Shown here: positions 33,363 through 46,305 of the stretch, in pieces
Numbering within the stretch: the stretch's first letter is position 1
How the letters are laid out: each line of letters starts with the position of its first letter
NCBI GenBank assembly: GCA_022225965.2
Contig: JAKJXP020000049.1
Location: forward strand, 1-64,000
Length of the DNA: 64,000 nucleotides
From: Diatrype stigma
Taxonomy: Eukaryota; Ascomycota; Sordariomycetes; Xylariales; Diatrypaceae
Reading direction: 5' to 3'
Program-made: the position numbers and the translations under genes
Notes under the pieces: model-generated
Database searches by the model: none
Told to the model about the DNA's origin: nothing
Seen by the model: the letters and a program-made list of their open reading frames with translations, nothing else

Positions 33363-36300
33363 GAAGGTTTACTTCCTTTGGGTACTTGCTACCCTTTGGC
33401 GTCTAGAGGAGTCAGGATGCATAGTCAATTCAGGCCTTGTTTGATGACAGAGGCGTCGGTTTGCATGGCATTGGCGTTCAGGACAGGTTGCAAAAGCCAA
33501 CGATATTTCAGTATGGCAGGGCGGTAATTGGTGATATCCCACGAGGGGTTACGTGATGACGATACTCAATTGCCATATGATGCCCTGCAGATACGTACAT
33601 AGGTTCTCAATTGATGCGAAGGGCATTTTTTTGTTGCTAATTATCCTCGCTCGTGACCGATCTTTTGGTGATGAGACTTGACTACTCAGGTACTGGAGAC
33701 GATATGTGATTTTTCTGCCTTTCTTACATCTTTCACAGCTTTAAATTGAGACGTGAGAGTCTTGTGACATGCAGACTACCATGATTGGATATCCATCGAA
33801 GAGGCTGATGGGTCACGGGACGGCCCCGGACGATGTCAGATCCGCTTCGAGGCCGATAGACGGTATGTAGTTGGGGGGCTGAATATGCTGAATATGACAT
33901 CACAACAATGGCTGGGAACGTTCACCGCTGAAAATACTACCTACGTACTGCGTAACTACCATGTACGAGCTGACGGGGCTGGAGACGCGGATCAGGTGCG
34001 GTACCACTTTCGGTTCTCGGGCCCCCATCATCTGTGAGCCTCAATATAATCCTGGGGAACGCGGTAGCATGTGACCAAGGTATCACGTTACTTCAACCAC
34101 GGGGTATGTTTATGCATTGCACCAGGGTGAACCGGACACCGCCCGGGCTCGGAGCTAATGAACGGGCTGAACTTAATAAGCAGAGCGAGCACTTCTCAGG
34201 AGATGGTATTACACGATTCTCGCTATAGGTAAACTATATTCTACAGGTACCCAATGTACTATAGAACGTTTCGTCAGCCTCTGGTCACCTCGGAGCTTGA
34301 CTACTACATGTGAGGTAGATGAAGTAGATGAGGTAGATGTGTTGGTGCATGTGCGTCTTGGGGTTTTGTTCATAGGTACAAATGTGCTAGTTATAGGGAT
34401 GCCCGCCCAGCTATCGGAACTACGAGAATTCGTCAATGGAGGCACGAAGAAGAGGCCGCCCCGAATGCGAAGGGAACCTTCCTGGAAGCTCGTTGGTCCG
34501 GATGGCGGCAACGTATGGCGGCAACGTGTATATAGGCACCTAGGTACATAGCTCCCGTCGCAACTACCTATGAGAACACGTATGGCGGGGTCGTTACTAC
34601 CGTGAGCTGCATACCTATCTACCTTAGGTAGGTACGAGGTAGTATGCCAAATGCGTCCACATACATGTATTGTGTAGTATGTGCTCGTAGAACTGAATCC
34701 TTCTTGTGTATATTCAATCTATTCCAGAGACTTAAGTAGATGGGTCCTTACCAGACTCATAAACAGGAGTAAATTATAGATTGTCCATAATAGTTTGCAT
34801 CAGATGGGAATGGAAACCGTTACATAGGTATGCCTAACAAGCGGACGAAGGAATGACGGGAGAATGTACATAACCATAACCTACCTCGTACCTGCTTAAC
34901 TCAGTAATAGGATACCTTTCCCCAGATTTTACGTGTCCCGACTCCAACAGTTCATCCATTGCTTCCGTTGTTCTAGTTAGTTGTTCTAGTGACGTTTAAA
35001 GCCCGCAGCAATACATATTATCCACTATGAGGTCCAAGGGCACACAGTAACTCACCTATGTAAACTTCTTGTAAACTTCTTATAAACCTGCTTTCTACCT
35101 CCCTATAGTATGATTACTTTTAGGTTGCTAATGCGAATTCCTTATCACTGCTTCCACATGTATATGTAGGGCATATTCTCGGTGTTACCTTTATTATGTG
35201 TGATATGCGTAGGTTGCATGCACATGCTGTATATAGTTACATGTCCGTACATATCTACATATTACCTACGTGCGGTTATCACCAAGGTTCTGCGGTGTTA
35301 TCCAGCTACATTACCATTACCTAACGGCTATGCCTGTACGCTCACCTGGCCATCTGCATCTGGCGCAATGGGAGTATAAGGTACGTGCATACATCATACA
35401 GGTGCTACCTTGTAATGCCTCGAGAGGCGTGGGAGGCACCATTGGATTTGCCAGGGGATTTGCCAGGCTTCTATAGTCCCGCAACGTTATGATCGTGAAC
35501 TGGATTGAAGCTCAGCTGCAGATGCCAGAAGAAGGTTGTGCTACGTTATAGGTACGTAAGATGTACCCAGGCAGCCCAGGCTACCAGGTCGGTATCGTTA
35601 GCTCGTCGCCAACCCCGCGGTAACTATTTCATGTCAATCGTTGATACTATGGAGCTTTTCCATCAGTCGCAACTTCTCATTCGCGTATTAGCTGGATATA
35701 CTTTGTAATTAGCGTCTGGGCAATCTGGAACCACCCCGACATCCCCATATCCATCGGCCATCGCACCCATTGAAGAGGTCTACATGTACTCGATCCGCTT
35801 GTCAACTCTAGACCTCTGGACCACTGCACCTCTGCACCTCTGCACCTCCGGATTACCAAGACACCAAGTCTTACCCCTTCCTACTGGCTACCTACCTGCA
35901 GCCTACCCAGCCTACCTAACCCACCTCGCTTCTTATCCTCCTACCACATGCGTCTAAAGCCAACACCTTGCAGTCTGCCACCCACGCGGCCACGACCATC
36001 CCACTTCGATAGATAGAAGCAGAGAGCAGAGATAGGTAGAAGACAGGACCTCGGGAACCGCTGCGAGTTTGCGACTGTGCAATACCTACCTAGCTACCTA
36101 ACTACCTAGAGTAACCCTCCGAAGAAAGAGCGAGGTCTATTATTCCGTCCTCCGTCCCAACCCCGCAACTCAAGCATCGGTGCTCTTCCTGTCCGCCTGT
36201 CCGCCTGTCCGCCTGTCCTGTCTTGTCCTGTCCCGTTCTGTCCCACTTTGCTCGTGATAATCATCATCGATCCTCGTGAACCTCGAAAATCCGTCTTAAA

Positions 36301-36514
36301 CCGAGCATACATCGGTCGGATCTCTTTGGCTAGCATGGCGTAAGAGCCGCTGCAATCAAGCCAAGTCAGTAGTAGCTCCTGCGACCAATCCCTGCCGAGA
36401 GGACGAGTCTCATATTGCCCAATTGCCGGATTCCGTCGCTTCCCGTCGCGGCCCATCGCAACCCGCAACCCGCAACCCGCAATCCGCAACCTGGTCACCA
36501 ACGGTGAGGTGAAC
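33363..36514. other. Intergenic region of 3.2 kb
   Basis: No gene is supported. TAGGTA-type motifs cluster at about 34610-34650, including ACCTTAGGTAGGTACGAGG, and near 35890-35930 and 36085-36105. C/T-rich tandem units CTGTCCGC (36188-36218) and CCCGCAA (36463-36492) lie just upstream of the next gene, presumably in its leader or promoter. Frames on either strand here are short and motif-free. Confidence 0.4.
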
Positions 36515-39500
36515 ATGTCCGTATACGCCGCTGGTGGCACCCATCAGAATGGTGTCATCCAGTCGCCAGCAGATTGCCAGCCCCAGCAACAACAATCGCC
36601 GCCTCCTTCCGTAACAACGACTTCTACCAGTCTTCCGACTTCTCAACATAAGCGAGTCTATCAGGCCTGTATACCCTGCCGCAGGAGAAAGGTGCGATGC
36701 GACTTAGGTAGCGTTGATAACCCACACGATCCTCCGTGTGTGCGATGCCGTCGCGAAAGTAAAGAGTGCTTCTTCAGCGCAACCCGGCGCAAGCGCAAGA
36801 ATGAAGATGAAGAGGACAATGAAGACGAATATCTAGTCCGAAACAGTCGAAAGCGCCTCTACCTAGACGACACACCGCCTCTCGCGCTTCCTATTCCCCT
36901 CGATAAGAAGGTGTACAATAGCCTACCGCTGACGCCCGGAGCCACCGCGGGAAGAGGCCAGCAACTAAAGCGACCAAGCTTAGAAGGCGGCGACGAAGGG
37001 AGGACGAACGGTCGAGGAACCAGCTACAACGAGAGTGGAGAAGACTCAAATGCCCAGGTCGAAAACTTGGAGGCCCAGAGCCTAATGCGGAAAGAAGTCT
37101 ATGGGCCCCATGACGCGTTAGATCTCCTGTATAAGGCTGCCACGGACAGGTCAGTCATATCGGATCTACCTTCGAATCCAGCCCGGGAACACCTTACTGA
37201 TGCCGCGATTAGCCCCCATGGCCCTCACGCGCGTCATGGCAATAATGTTTCGGCCGTCCAGCCCTCGACTGCCTCCGCTCCAGGGCGTAAGACCCCCCGA
37301 AATCATAATTTGATGTTCAGTGGTCGCTTGCCAGGGCGCGTCGAATCGGGGGCTGCCGATCCCATAGATCCGCGTCTTCTTCCCATCGGGGATGTGCTCA
37401 ATCCCGAAAAGGAGAAGAGAGAGATCGAGGCTAAATTGAGTAGTGTGGAAAGTGAGCCTGGATATCAAGATGCCCTCGATGCTTGGTCTAGGTTTAGATT
37501 CGTCCGAGCTGGATGGTTTACTAAAGAGGAGGCGATTCGATATATCGTATAGTAAGTCTGTCCGATAGACTTAACAAAAGTTGGCACTGACCATTTCACA
37601 GCTACTATGAGTATCTGTCGCCTATGACGCCAATCTCGCCCCCAACGTTTCGCAACCCGTCTTCTCATATGACGCTGTTAATGGAGGAGCCCATCCTTAC
37701 GGTCACTCTACTCACTATTGCGTCGAGGTACTACAACATACGTACCACAGGAGGCCATTGCCGATCCCATGCAATCCATGAAGAACTTTGGCGATACCTT
37801 CGGAAGATGATTGAAAGATGTTTATGGGGACAGGAAGCATTCGGAGGGGGTTTCTGCGGGTCTGGTGCCGATGAGTCTCAGACTTCTAGCACGGCACCCT
37901 GGCGAGGCCTGCGAAAAGGGAGTCTGCGGACTCTGGGGACTATCGAATCACTAATGATCTTGACGGAGTGGCACCCTAGGGCGCTCCATTTCCCACCGGA
38001 TGAAGCCATTGATGAGCTAATGCTTCCCTTGCGCGAAGGCCCTTCTATGAATGACGACCATCTGAATGTGCGACTGGGAGGTAACGTTGGAGGACGAAGG
38101 ATCGAAAGCTGGCTTGAGCCGGCTTGGAGAAGCGATCGAATGTGTTGGATGCTCTTGAGCAATGCGATGGGTCTAGCCTACGAGCTGGGTGTCTTCGATG
38201 ACATTGACGAGTTGCTTGCTGCTCAGGCCATAACACGGCCGGAATATGAAGATGAGGCATATCGCTTACGTGCCAATCGCATAAAGCGCCTTCTTCTGGT
38301 GTACTTGACACAACTCGCTGGGCGCTTGGGCTGGACTAACATGGTCCCCGAAAGTATTCGTACGACCGATCCCGTGTTTTCGCGAAAGCGGCCACTATCT
38401 AACGAGGCAAACACGCCTGCGACGAATATCTCGGCCCTGTCTACTGGTTTCAGCTATATACCAGACGTAGAGCTAGATGATCAGATTATTCAGTGTTGGG
38501 TGGGAGTCAGCAATGCCATGCACTTGGGTAACGAGAGGCTCTTCCGGTCTAGGAAGCATACCACTGATATCATCCAATCGGGGAAATACACAGCCCTGCT
38601 GAAGGAGTTCCAGCCGATCCTAAGGGGCTGGTGGAGGGAGTTTGAGCGTTTCAAGTTGCCGGAATTCATCCGTCACATACTCACAATTGAATATGAATAT
38701 GTGCGAATATATGTCAATTCTCTAGCACTCCAAGCAGTCGTGGAGAGATGCACAAGCCAGGCTGGTGGGAATATTGATTCTACTCAAAATGGTGCACCCA
38801 CCTTGAATCCCCTGCAGATGTCCCCTCGCGCGCAAAACTACTATGGTAACCTGCCGCTTGGTCATCTAGGTGGCTTCAGTGCTGAAGATCAGGAATACGT
38901 CAAAGAAGTCGTGGACGGCTCCCGAAACCTCTTGCGAACTGTTGTCGATGGCCTGCTGCCCAACGGATATCTGAAACACGCACCGGTGCGGACTTATTTC
39001 CGAATCGTGAGCGGTGCCATGTTTTTGCTCAAAACATTTGCCCTAGGTGCTCCCAAGTCCGATGTTCAGATCAGCATCGAGTTGTTAGACCGCAGTGTGT
39101 TTGCCCTTCGGAACTGCGTCGTTGATGATATCCATTTGGGCACAAGATTTGGTGACCTTCTGGAATCTCTTACGTCAAGACTACGGGATCGCTTCAAGTT
39201 TGCCCAAGCTGTGCCAACCCCTGCTGAAGGGAAGAGCCCGCATGCAAACTCGGACACGAACAAGACGACGAGTGTCAATGGCGCCTCTCATAGCATGGAA
39301 AATGGATATTTGCACCCTGCCGGAAAACCTAAGGAAACCGTTGCTGCACCTGGTAAAACACCTAATCATTACGATGCGAGAATTATTCATCTATGCCACA
39401 GCTAACAGAGATTGCAGAACGTTCCACTACTCCATCCATATCAGCAACACCTTTTGACCTAACTACAGGCAACTTCCCCTACCCACCTGGGTCTACTTCA

Positions 39501-39776
39501 ATTTTCAGGCCAAGCACACCTAAATCACACGAACATGTCATGGACAGTACTGCAATGACGGAGAATGTGTTTGAAGGCCAAAACGATTGGACGTCTGACG
39601 ATCAAATGTGGTACTTGCCCCCGGGGCCTAGCTTTTTCCAGAACATGGGAGAGAATACGAACATCACGATGACCGACCAGGGCGTCAACATGGGAGGTGT
39701 AGACCTGCTCGAGTACATGGCTATGGATCCTATACCATTCAACAACATGGACGGTTCGGCCCCAAGTTATCAGTAG
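36515..39776 (+). CDS. Large Zn2Cys6 transcription factor, Aro80-type
   Basis: Binuclear zinc cluster regulator of about 1048 residues in three exons, 36515-37551, 37602-39352 and 39418-39776. The cluster CIPCRRRKVRC begins at about residue 52 and ends in PPCVRCRRESKECFF, followed by a basic stretch (RRKRKN) and an acidic run. The fungal-specific regulatory region starts around FTKEEAIRYIVYYYEYLSP and continues with PTFRNPSSHMTLLMEEPILT, then VTLLTIASRYYN. This pattern is seen in Aro80-like regulators of aromatic amino-acid catabolism; the exact orthology is inference. Helices ending TYFRIVSGAMFLLKTFALGA and a final acidic, Met/Asn-rich tail (exon 3) complete it. Both junctions keep frame. 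It lies among core genes rather than in the diterpenoid cluster. Confidence 0.9.
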
Positions 39777-41220
39777 GCTGTTTTTAAGTACCTACCCACA
39801 CTAACATCCCTTCTAAAATTGGGCATAACGATAGACGGCATGAAGTATATGATCAGGTGTTGAGATTCGATGTGGGTTTCACGGACGATTTCCAAGCATT
39901 TTTGGAGTCTGCAGATCTGGAAATATCTTTTATCTTTCTCATATTTCATAACTATATGGCTCGAACTCAACTGACCTGACGGCCCTCAAAAGATTTCTAA
40001 TCCCTGGTCATAATCCAGCGCAACGTCTCACGACAAAGCAATACCAACAGTCAACTGGTTCTCAGTGATGGATAGGAGAAAGAGAGAAAACAGCAGAAGG
40101 GTGGTTTATGATGCGATATATGATGCTAAAAGATACCCTGGAAGACTCACGAGGCAGGAAGCGTGTCATGATTTGTTTTACTTCTCGTGATTTTGGGGTG
40201 TTGATTTCGATTTTTCTTACCCATGATCGGGCTTTAGCTTTGGCGCAGTTGGCTCGCGACCGACAAGCCTAGTCACTATTTCTCCGGCGGGATGACAAGG
40301 CAGCAAGGGTAATTAATGAATGCAAAGAAGGGGAGGTCACAGATATACTAGCAGTTGGCGGTTAAGCCTCACGGCGTCGCTAGCCTATGACTTTACGATT
40401 TCTTACAGGTTGTCTATACGACACACTGGACTCTATATAGCGTATCGCTCACGAATGGCGGCTGGTCGGAAAGTTCATTGTTTTATATGTTGCGCTTGAG
40501 TAGCCGGCCGTGAATAAGACTATGGAATTATGAGTAGCTAGTTCTAGTTGCCTGTAGCCCCTACGTCCGGGATGTTCTAGATATGCTATACGTGCACATA
40601 ATACCGGGCGCAATGTTTAATTTCCGGGGAGGAGAACAAAGCCGTCTCGCGTTGGTAATCATACCGATTTACCATTGAGCTGTTCCCATTGACGACCTTG
40701 GTGACTAATTGAGAGTTGCGGAGTTGCGGACGGAAAGGTGGGATAGAAATTCACGGTGCATTACTTTTACTTAGATACTAGGTAGTTGTGTAGTCGGGAT
40801 CTGCTTGTTGCTCTGCTGTGCCGCAATTTCTGGAAACAACGCCTCGGAGACTTTTTGAGTGTGGGAGAATATTCCATCCGCCCTCAGAATCGCCATGTCC
40901 TCTGGTTGGCCTGATTGGATTAGATGATGGTCTCACACACAATACGAAACGTGGGGCGGACACATGCTTACATAGCTCAACGGACCAAAGTTCCTTACGT
41001 AGTATCAGCATCGCAGCATCGCAGCATCGCAGCATCCCATGTCACAGCATCACCGAATATCATGAATTGGTATAAATAATATGAGGGTGGCAGCTCTGTC
41101 GTCGCCGAAGATTGAACATGAGCTTCCATTGCTATCTACCTATACTTCGAGATCCTTGCACAAAGTTATACAGCCCCTCTCCCCCCTGAAGAGAACTTCT
41201 TTCTGTGAGCGAATTCAGCC
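39777..41220. other. Intergenic region of 1.4 kb
   Basis: Contains the 3' region of the upstream regulator and the promoter of the NmrA-like gene. A GCATCGCA pentamer-type repeat is at about 41006-41036. TATAAATAATATGAG near 41070 is TATA-like, about 150 bp before the next start codon. No gene is seen. Confidence 0.45.
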
Positions 41221-42752
41221 ATGGCAGCACCCATCAAGGTTGGCGTGTTAGGCGCGACGGGACGAACCGGAGAAACGATCGTCGACGGCTTAGTCGGATC
41301 GGAAACCAAATATGTTCGTGATCTATCTTCTCTCTTTACTTACCCCCCCTTTACCAAGCATATACCAAGTATCTATCTAAACCCTAACACCACCACGCAG
41401 GAGGTGACCGTCCTGACTCGCCCGTCGAGCATCGACAACGACGAGGTCAAGGCGCTGAAGGCGCGCGGCCTCCGCACCGTCGCGCTGGACCTGGCCACGG
41501 GCACCAAGGCCGAGTTCCTCCAGGCCCTGGAGGGCCTCGACGTGCTCGTCTCGGCCGTCAGCTACAAGGCCCTCGCCGACCAGCAGCGCCTGCTCGAGGC
41601 CATCAAGGAGGCCGGCATCAAGCGCTTCGTGCCCTGCTTCTGGGGCACGCCCGCGCCCAGGGGAGAGCAGCATCTCCTCGATGTCGTATGTTGCATATTG
41701 CTTGCTTGCTTGATCTTCAAAGTAATCATAGCAAGAGGGAATTTTTCGGGGGCTGACTGTAAGCAGAAATTCGATGTCCTGGACGCCGCCCAGGCGATCG
41801 ATATCCCGTACACGGTCATCAACGTCGGCTGGTGGACGCAGGTGAGTGGCCGAAGAGCATCTGGATATGCCACTGCTCTTTTCTGAACACATACGATCCC
41901 GATATGTCCTATGGAACAGCGTTTGCTAACAGCAGACTGTGGTGTAGCAAGTGATTCCGAAAGTACCATCGGGGCGATCTACTCATGCTCTTTTTGAACT
42001 GGTAGGCGCTACCCAACGCAGCCCCCTATGGCGATGCGTAGACACCAGCCCACGCCCTCTTTTTTTTTTTTTTTTTTTTTTTTTTAGCAGGGCTTGCTCT
42101 TGCTGGAACCACCCCTCGGTCCTTTCGTCTTGGTTCGTGATAGGCGTATTACTGACTTCCCGGTGTTCCCTGTCTATGCAGATGCCTGACATCCCTGGTG
42201 ACGGCAACGTGCCAAATGCCCTGTCCGACGTGAGAGACATTGGCAAATACGCCGCCAAGATCATCGCGGACCCGAGGACGCTTAACAAGTTCGTTCTGTC
42301 CTACTCGGAGGTCTTCACCTTCAACCAGATCTACGACCTGATGGACGAGGTGAGCGGCGAGAAAAGCGAAAGGAAATACGTGAGTTCTGACTACCACCCT
42401 CCCCACGTCGACCAAAAAACCCTGAGGCGACAAGAGATAAATTCTGACTCGAGGCCGAGCTGACGCGTACATGTCGCAGGTGAGCGTCGAGTCCATCCGC
42501 ACGCCACTCGCCGAGGCAAAGGAGAAATTAAAGAAGGACCCGACGGACTTTTCGGCCCAGTGGGCGCTGATGTTCAACCAGTACCTGGACTCGTGGGGCC
42601 TCCGTGGGCACAACACGCCTCAGTACGCCAAATACCTCGGCTACCTGGACGTGCAGGATCTGTACCCAGAAGGCGTCGGGTCCAAGCCGCTGCGGACTCT
42701 GTTCCAGGAGGTTCTCGAGGGAAAGCCGAGTGGCATCAGGGCGATGAAGTGA
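41221..42752 (+). CDS. NmrA-like / isoflavone-reductase-like NAD(P)-binding protein
   Basis: Atypical short-chain dehydrogenase of the NmrA/PCBER group. Members reduce small aromatics or act as redox sensors. Six exons, 41221-41313, 41401-41685, 41764 or 41767-41841, 41948-42001, 42182-42379 and 42480-42752, give about 325 residues. The Rossmann glycine motif GVLGATGRTG is at residues 8-17, with LTRPSS after the second strand. GIKRFVPCFWGTPAPRGEQH replaces the usual ...FGxD.. segment. YTVINVGWW follows before the substrate-binding part. All junctions are in phase 0, so exon skipping would often preserve frame. Exon 3 has tandem in-frame acceptors three bases apart. Intron 4 carries a run of 26 T at 42060-42085. 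The substrate cannot be inferred. Confidence 0.88.
42060..42085 (+). repeat. T26 homopolymer in NmrA-like intron 4
   Basis: Twenty-six consecutive T on the coding strand, followed by AGCAG. It lies about 95 bases before the acceptor used in the gene model and is expected to be length-variable or sequencing-error-prone. Confidence 0.95.
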
Positions 42753-43475
42753 TAGGGCGGACTAACCTAGTAGTAAATAGGGGCAGCTCCACCCATAAGA
42801 AGCTTCGCAATTCAACCCGTTGTAGGTATTCAGCTTCAAGACAAACTCAGCTCCGAGAATAGTGAAACTACCACTCTAAGAGCCCCAGGATAGTTAACAT
42901 TGAACTACCATATATATGCAAGACTAGTAAATGTTAGCGACCTATGAAATTCTACACAATTGAAAAGGGGGCCTGATGCCTTAAGGGGTTACATGAACAG
43001 GAGCTACATCGAGCAGCTGATGTCAGCCGGCGACAAGAGCGCCTGGTTCACCTGTATTACCCAGTATATCCATGTATAACGACGTATGCCTATCCGGTTT
43101 CTACACGCTGGAGCGGTAACTATACCAGCCTATGTCATTCGCGACGCACATAAAGTGGGTTAGGCGGAGTAGATCTTCATCCAAGCAGGCGCGGAGAAGA
43201 AGCCAACTCAGCCAAGCAGCGGATGCGGAGGCGTCAAGTCATGTAGGTACAGCAGATCACTGAGATGTACCAAGTTCTTGGACTCCGCAACTCAGGCTTA
43301 TATATATCTGAATTGATTAGCTACAGCTGCTTTTCTATTCCGTTCCCTTCTTGTTCTTCCTCCTTAATCTCTCCATCTTGGCTGGACCGAGTCCTTGGTG
43401 ATCACCACTACATAGATACTTCTTTTACCAAAGGAACGGAACGGAACGGAAAGGAAAGGCAAAAACAAAAGAACC
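42753..43475. other. Intergenic region upstream of the alpha-glucosidase
   Basis: No gene is seen. A GGAAC-type purine tandem (43435-43460) immediately precedes the alpha-glucosidase start. TTATATATATCTG near 43300 is TATA-like. Confidence 0.45.
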
Positions 43476-45508
43476 ATGGTCCTCGTTGTTCACAACTCGT
43501 ACGCCACGCCGCGGTGGTGGAAGGAGGCGGTGGTGTACCAGGTGTACCCGGCCTCGTTCCAGAGCGACCCGGGCGCGACGACGCCCGGCTGGGGCACGCT
43601 CCGGGGCCTGACGTCGCGGCTGGACTACCTGCAGGCGCTGGGCGCCGACGTGGTGTGGTCGTCGCCGATCCTGCAGTCGCCGCAGGCCGACATGGGGTAC
43701 GACATCTCCGACTACAAGGCCATCGACGCGCGGTACGGCACGCTCGCCGACGCCGACGAGCTGATCGCCCAGCTGCGCGCCCGCGGCATGCGCCTCATGA
43801 TGGACCTCGTCGTCAACCACACCAGCTGCGAGCACGAGTGGTTCCGCGAGAGCCGCGCCTCCCGCGACAGCCCCAAGCGCGACTGGTACATCTGGAAGAA
43901 GCCGAGAAGCGCGGACGGGGGGGACGGGGGGGCTCCCGAGCCTCCGAACAACTGGGCCCAGATCCTCGGCGAGGCTAACTCGGCTTGGCACTACGACGAG
44001 GCCACCGGCGAGTTCTACCTCGGCCTCTTCACCCCGGAGCAGCCCGACCTCAACTGGGAGAACCCCGAGGTCCGCGCCGCCGTCTGGGATGTGATGCATT
44101 TCTGGATGCAGCGGGGCGCAGCGGGCTTCCGCAGTAAGTCCTTTTATGTCATTCTTTTGATTTCCTTCTTCTTGGCCTTCATCCCACCTCTCAATCCTTT
44201 TACTAGGGTTGCAGAAACTGTTTGGATTTCACTGAAAAAGGGGGTATAGCGTGGGTGTTGTGAATAGGAAGAACCCTGCCGCCTATTTACAAGACTAGAA
44301 ATCATCGTTACTGACATCCAGAGTTGCCAGTGGACGTCATCAACCTGATCTCGAAGGACCCGACCTTCCCGGACGCCAAGGTGACGCTGCCGGGGCAGAA
44401 GTACCAGCCGGGGACGGCGCACTACGCCAACGGCCCCCGGCTGCACGAGTACCTGGGGGAGATGCACCGTTCGGTGCTGGCGCGGTACGACGAGACCATC
44501 ACGGTGGGGGAGATGCCGGGGGTCAGCGACGCGGGGGAGATCCTGCGGACGGTGGGCGCGCGCGCCGGCGAGCTGCGCATGATCTTCATCTTCGACCTGG
44601 TGGACATCGACCGCCCCGCGGGCGGCGTGCGCATGGCCCTCAAGCCGTGGGACGCGAAGGAGATGAAGGCAGTCGTGGCGCGCTGGCAGCGCGTCATGAT
44701 CGAGGGCGACGGCTGGAACTCGGTCTTCATCGAGAACCACGACAACCCGCGGTCGGTATCGCGGTACGCCGACGACGGCGACGCGTGGCGGGAGAAGGGC
44801 GCCAAGCTGCTCGCGCTGCTGCAGACCACCCTCGGCGGCACCCTGTTCGTCTACCAGGGCGAGGAGATCGGCATGCGGAACATCCCGGCGGGCGCGTGGG
44901 ACGTCGAGGAGGACTTCAAGGACGTCGAGACCGTCAACTACTGGAAGAAGAGCCGGGCGCTGTACGGGGACGACCCGGAGCGCCTCGACCACGCGCGGGC
45001 CGTCATCGACGCCAAGGCGCGCGACCACGCGCGCACGCCCATGCAGTGGACGGCCGGGAGCGAGAACGCCGGGTTCTGCGAGCCGGGCGTCCGGCCCTGG
45101 ATGCGCGTCATGGACGACTACGCGACGGTCAACGTGGAGGCGCAGCTCCGCGAAGACAACGACGGCAACGACCTGTCCGTCTGGCGGTTCTGGCAGCGGG
45201 CGCTGAGGGATCGGAAGGACCACAAGGACGTGTTCGTGTACGGCGACTTCGAGGAGCTAACGCACGAGCACCCGCAGGTGTTCGCGTATCTGCGCACTAG
45301 CAGCAGCAGTAGTAAAGGCGAGCGCTGGGTGGTGGTGCTGAACTTCTCCGGACGGCACGTGGAGTGGGATCTGCCGGGCGGCTTCCAGGTCGAGGCGTGG
45401 CCCCGGGGCAACTATGCCAGGGGGCCGATCGGGAAGCCGAGGACGGGCATGGTGCCCCTGAAGCCTTGGGAGGGTGTGCTGGGGAAGCTGGTCGTGGCTT
45501 CTGGATAG
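43476..45508 (+). CDS. GH13 alpha-glucosidase (maltase / oligo-1,6-glucosidase type)
   Basis: Intracellular-type glycoside hydrolase family 13 enzyme that releases glucose from maltose, isomaltose or related oligosaccharides. There is no signal peptide. Two exons, 43476-44133 and 44331-45508, give about 611 residues. The four GH13 regions are intact: DLVVNHTS at about 110, GFRMDVI with nucleophile Asp at about 221, VGEMPG with acid/base Glu at about 280, and ENHDNPRS with Asp at about 357. The catalytic GFR-MD motif is split by the intron and is restored only if the acceptor at GCCAG|TGGACG is used, so I chose that over the earlier CCAG and CAGAG sites. The gene is very GC-rich with strong codon bias. 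No adjacent maltose permease is seen. Confidence 0.94.
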
Positions 45509-46305
45509 TTAAAGCATAAGTATGTTACAGGAAACAAGAGAGGGAGGAGGGTCGGTGTCAAACTTCTGTGTCTTGTGTATGATAACGATTCAATAGCTAA
45601 TGAAGTCTTCCAATCTGGAGGAGGGGACCAGGACTAGCCAGGGACCAAGTTGGATATGCCCCAAAGGTAAATCACATCGTGCACAAGAACGAAGTTACTT
45701 CTCACGCTGATGCGGGAGAGGAGCGGAAGTTATACAATATAACCCTCGCTCAATGAAACAGCACAAAAGTCGAGAACGAAAAGTACTAGTAGCAGTTCAT
45801 TTATTCTCACAATAGCTGCTCAAATGGCCGTGCTATGAAGCAACACATCTACCTAGCTCTGATGGCATTAAATATAGTACAAACAACCATGCCCGTCCTG
45901 GTGTCCCTCCCCTTCGCGTGTGACCTAGTTATAGTAACCTAGCCTGATGCATTCCGAGAACTCGCATGCCTGCCTGCCTGTCTGCCTGCCTGCCTGCCGC
46001 CCTAAAACGCCGTACAAATGCTCAGCCGGGGTATGTGTTTTATGCTCTCTCTAATGCAATGGGAAACCGCGCCATGTCAAAAAATCAAAATCAAAAAGAG
46101 ATCAATGCGGAAAAACAAAAAATCATGCGTCGTAAGCGTTCATAGACAAGAGTGCAGTTGCTCAAGAATCGTCGTACATGTGTATCGTATTGCCCAAAGA
46201 GTCCCGACGGATAGACAGTATAGAACAGCTTTCACTGAGCTGATTGCACTGCTGTACGGTGTGTCGGAATTGACTCGGGACCTAGGTTGTAATGGTGGCA
46301 TTTTT
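45509..46305. other. Convergent intergenic region with TGCC microsatellite
   Basis: The alpha-glucosidase (+) and EDC3 (-) genes end facing each other. A (TGCC)n tract with one TGTC unit is at about 45966-45998. A-rich runs at about 46078-46125 suit EDC3 3' processing. No gene is seen. Confidence 0.5.
45966..45998. repeat. TGCC/TGTC microsatellite
   Basis: About eight tetranucleotide units between the convergent alpha-glucosidase and EDC3 genes. Confidence 0.85.

Noticed and set aside
44144..45223. 359-codon minus-strand frame opposite the alpha-glucosidase
   Set aside because: Composition is driven by GC-rich codons on the other strand. The plus-strand frame holds all four GH13 catalytic regions.
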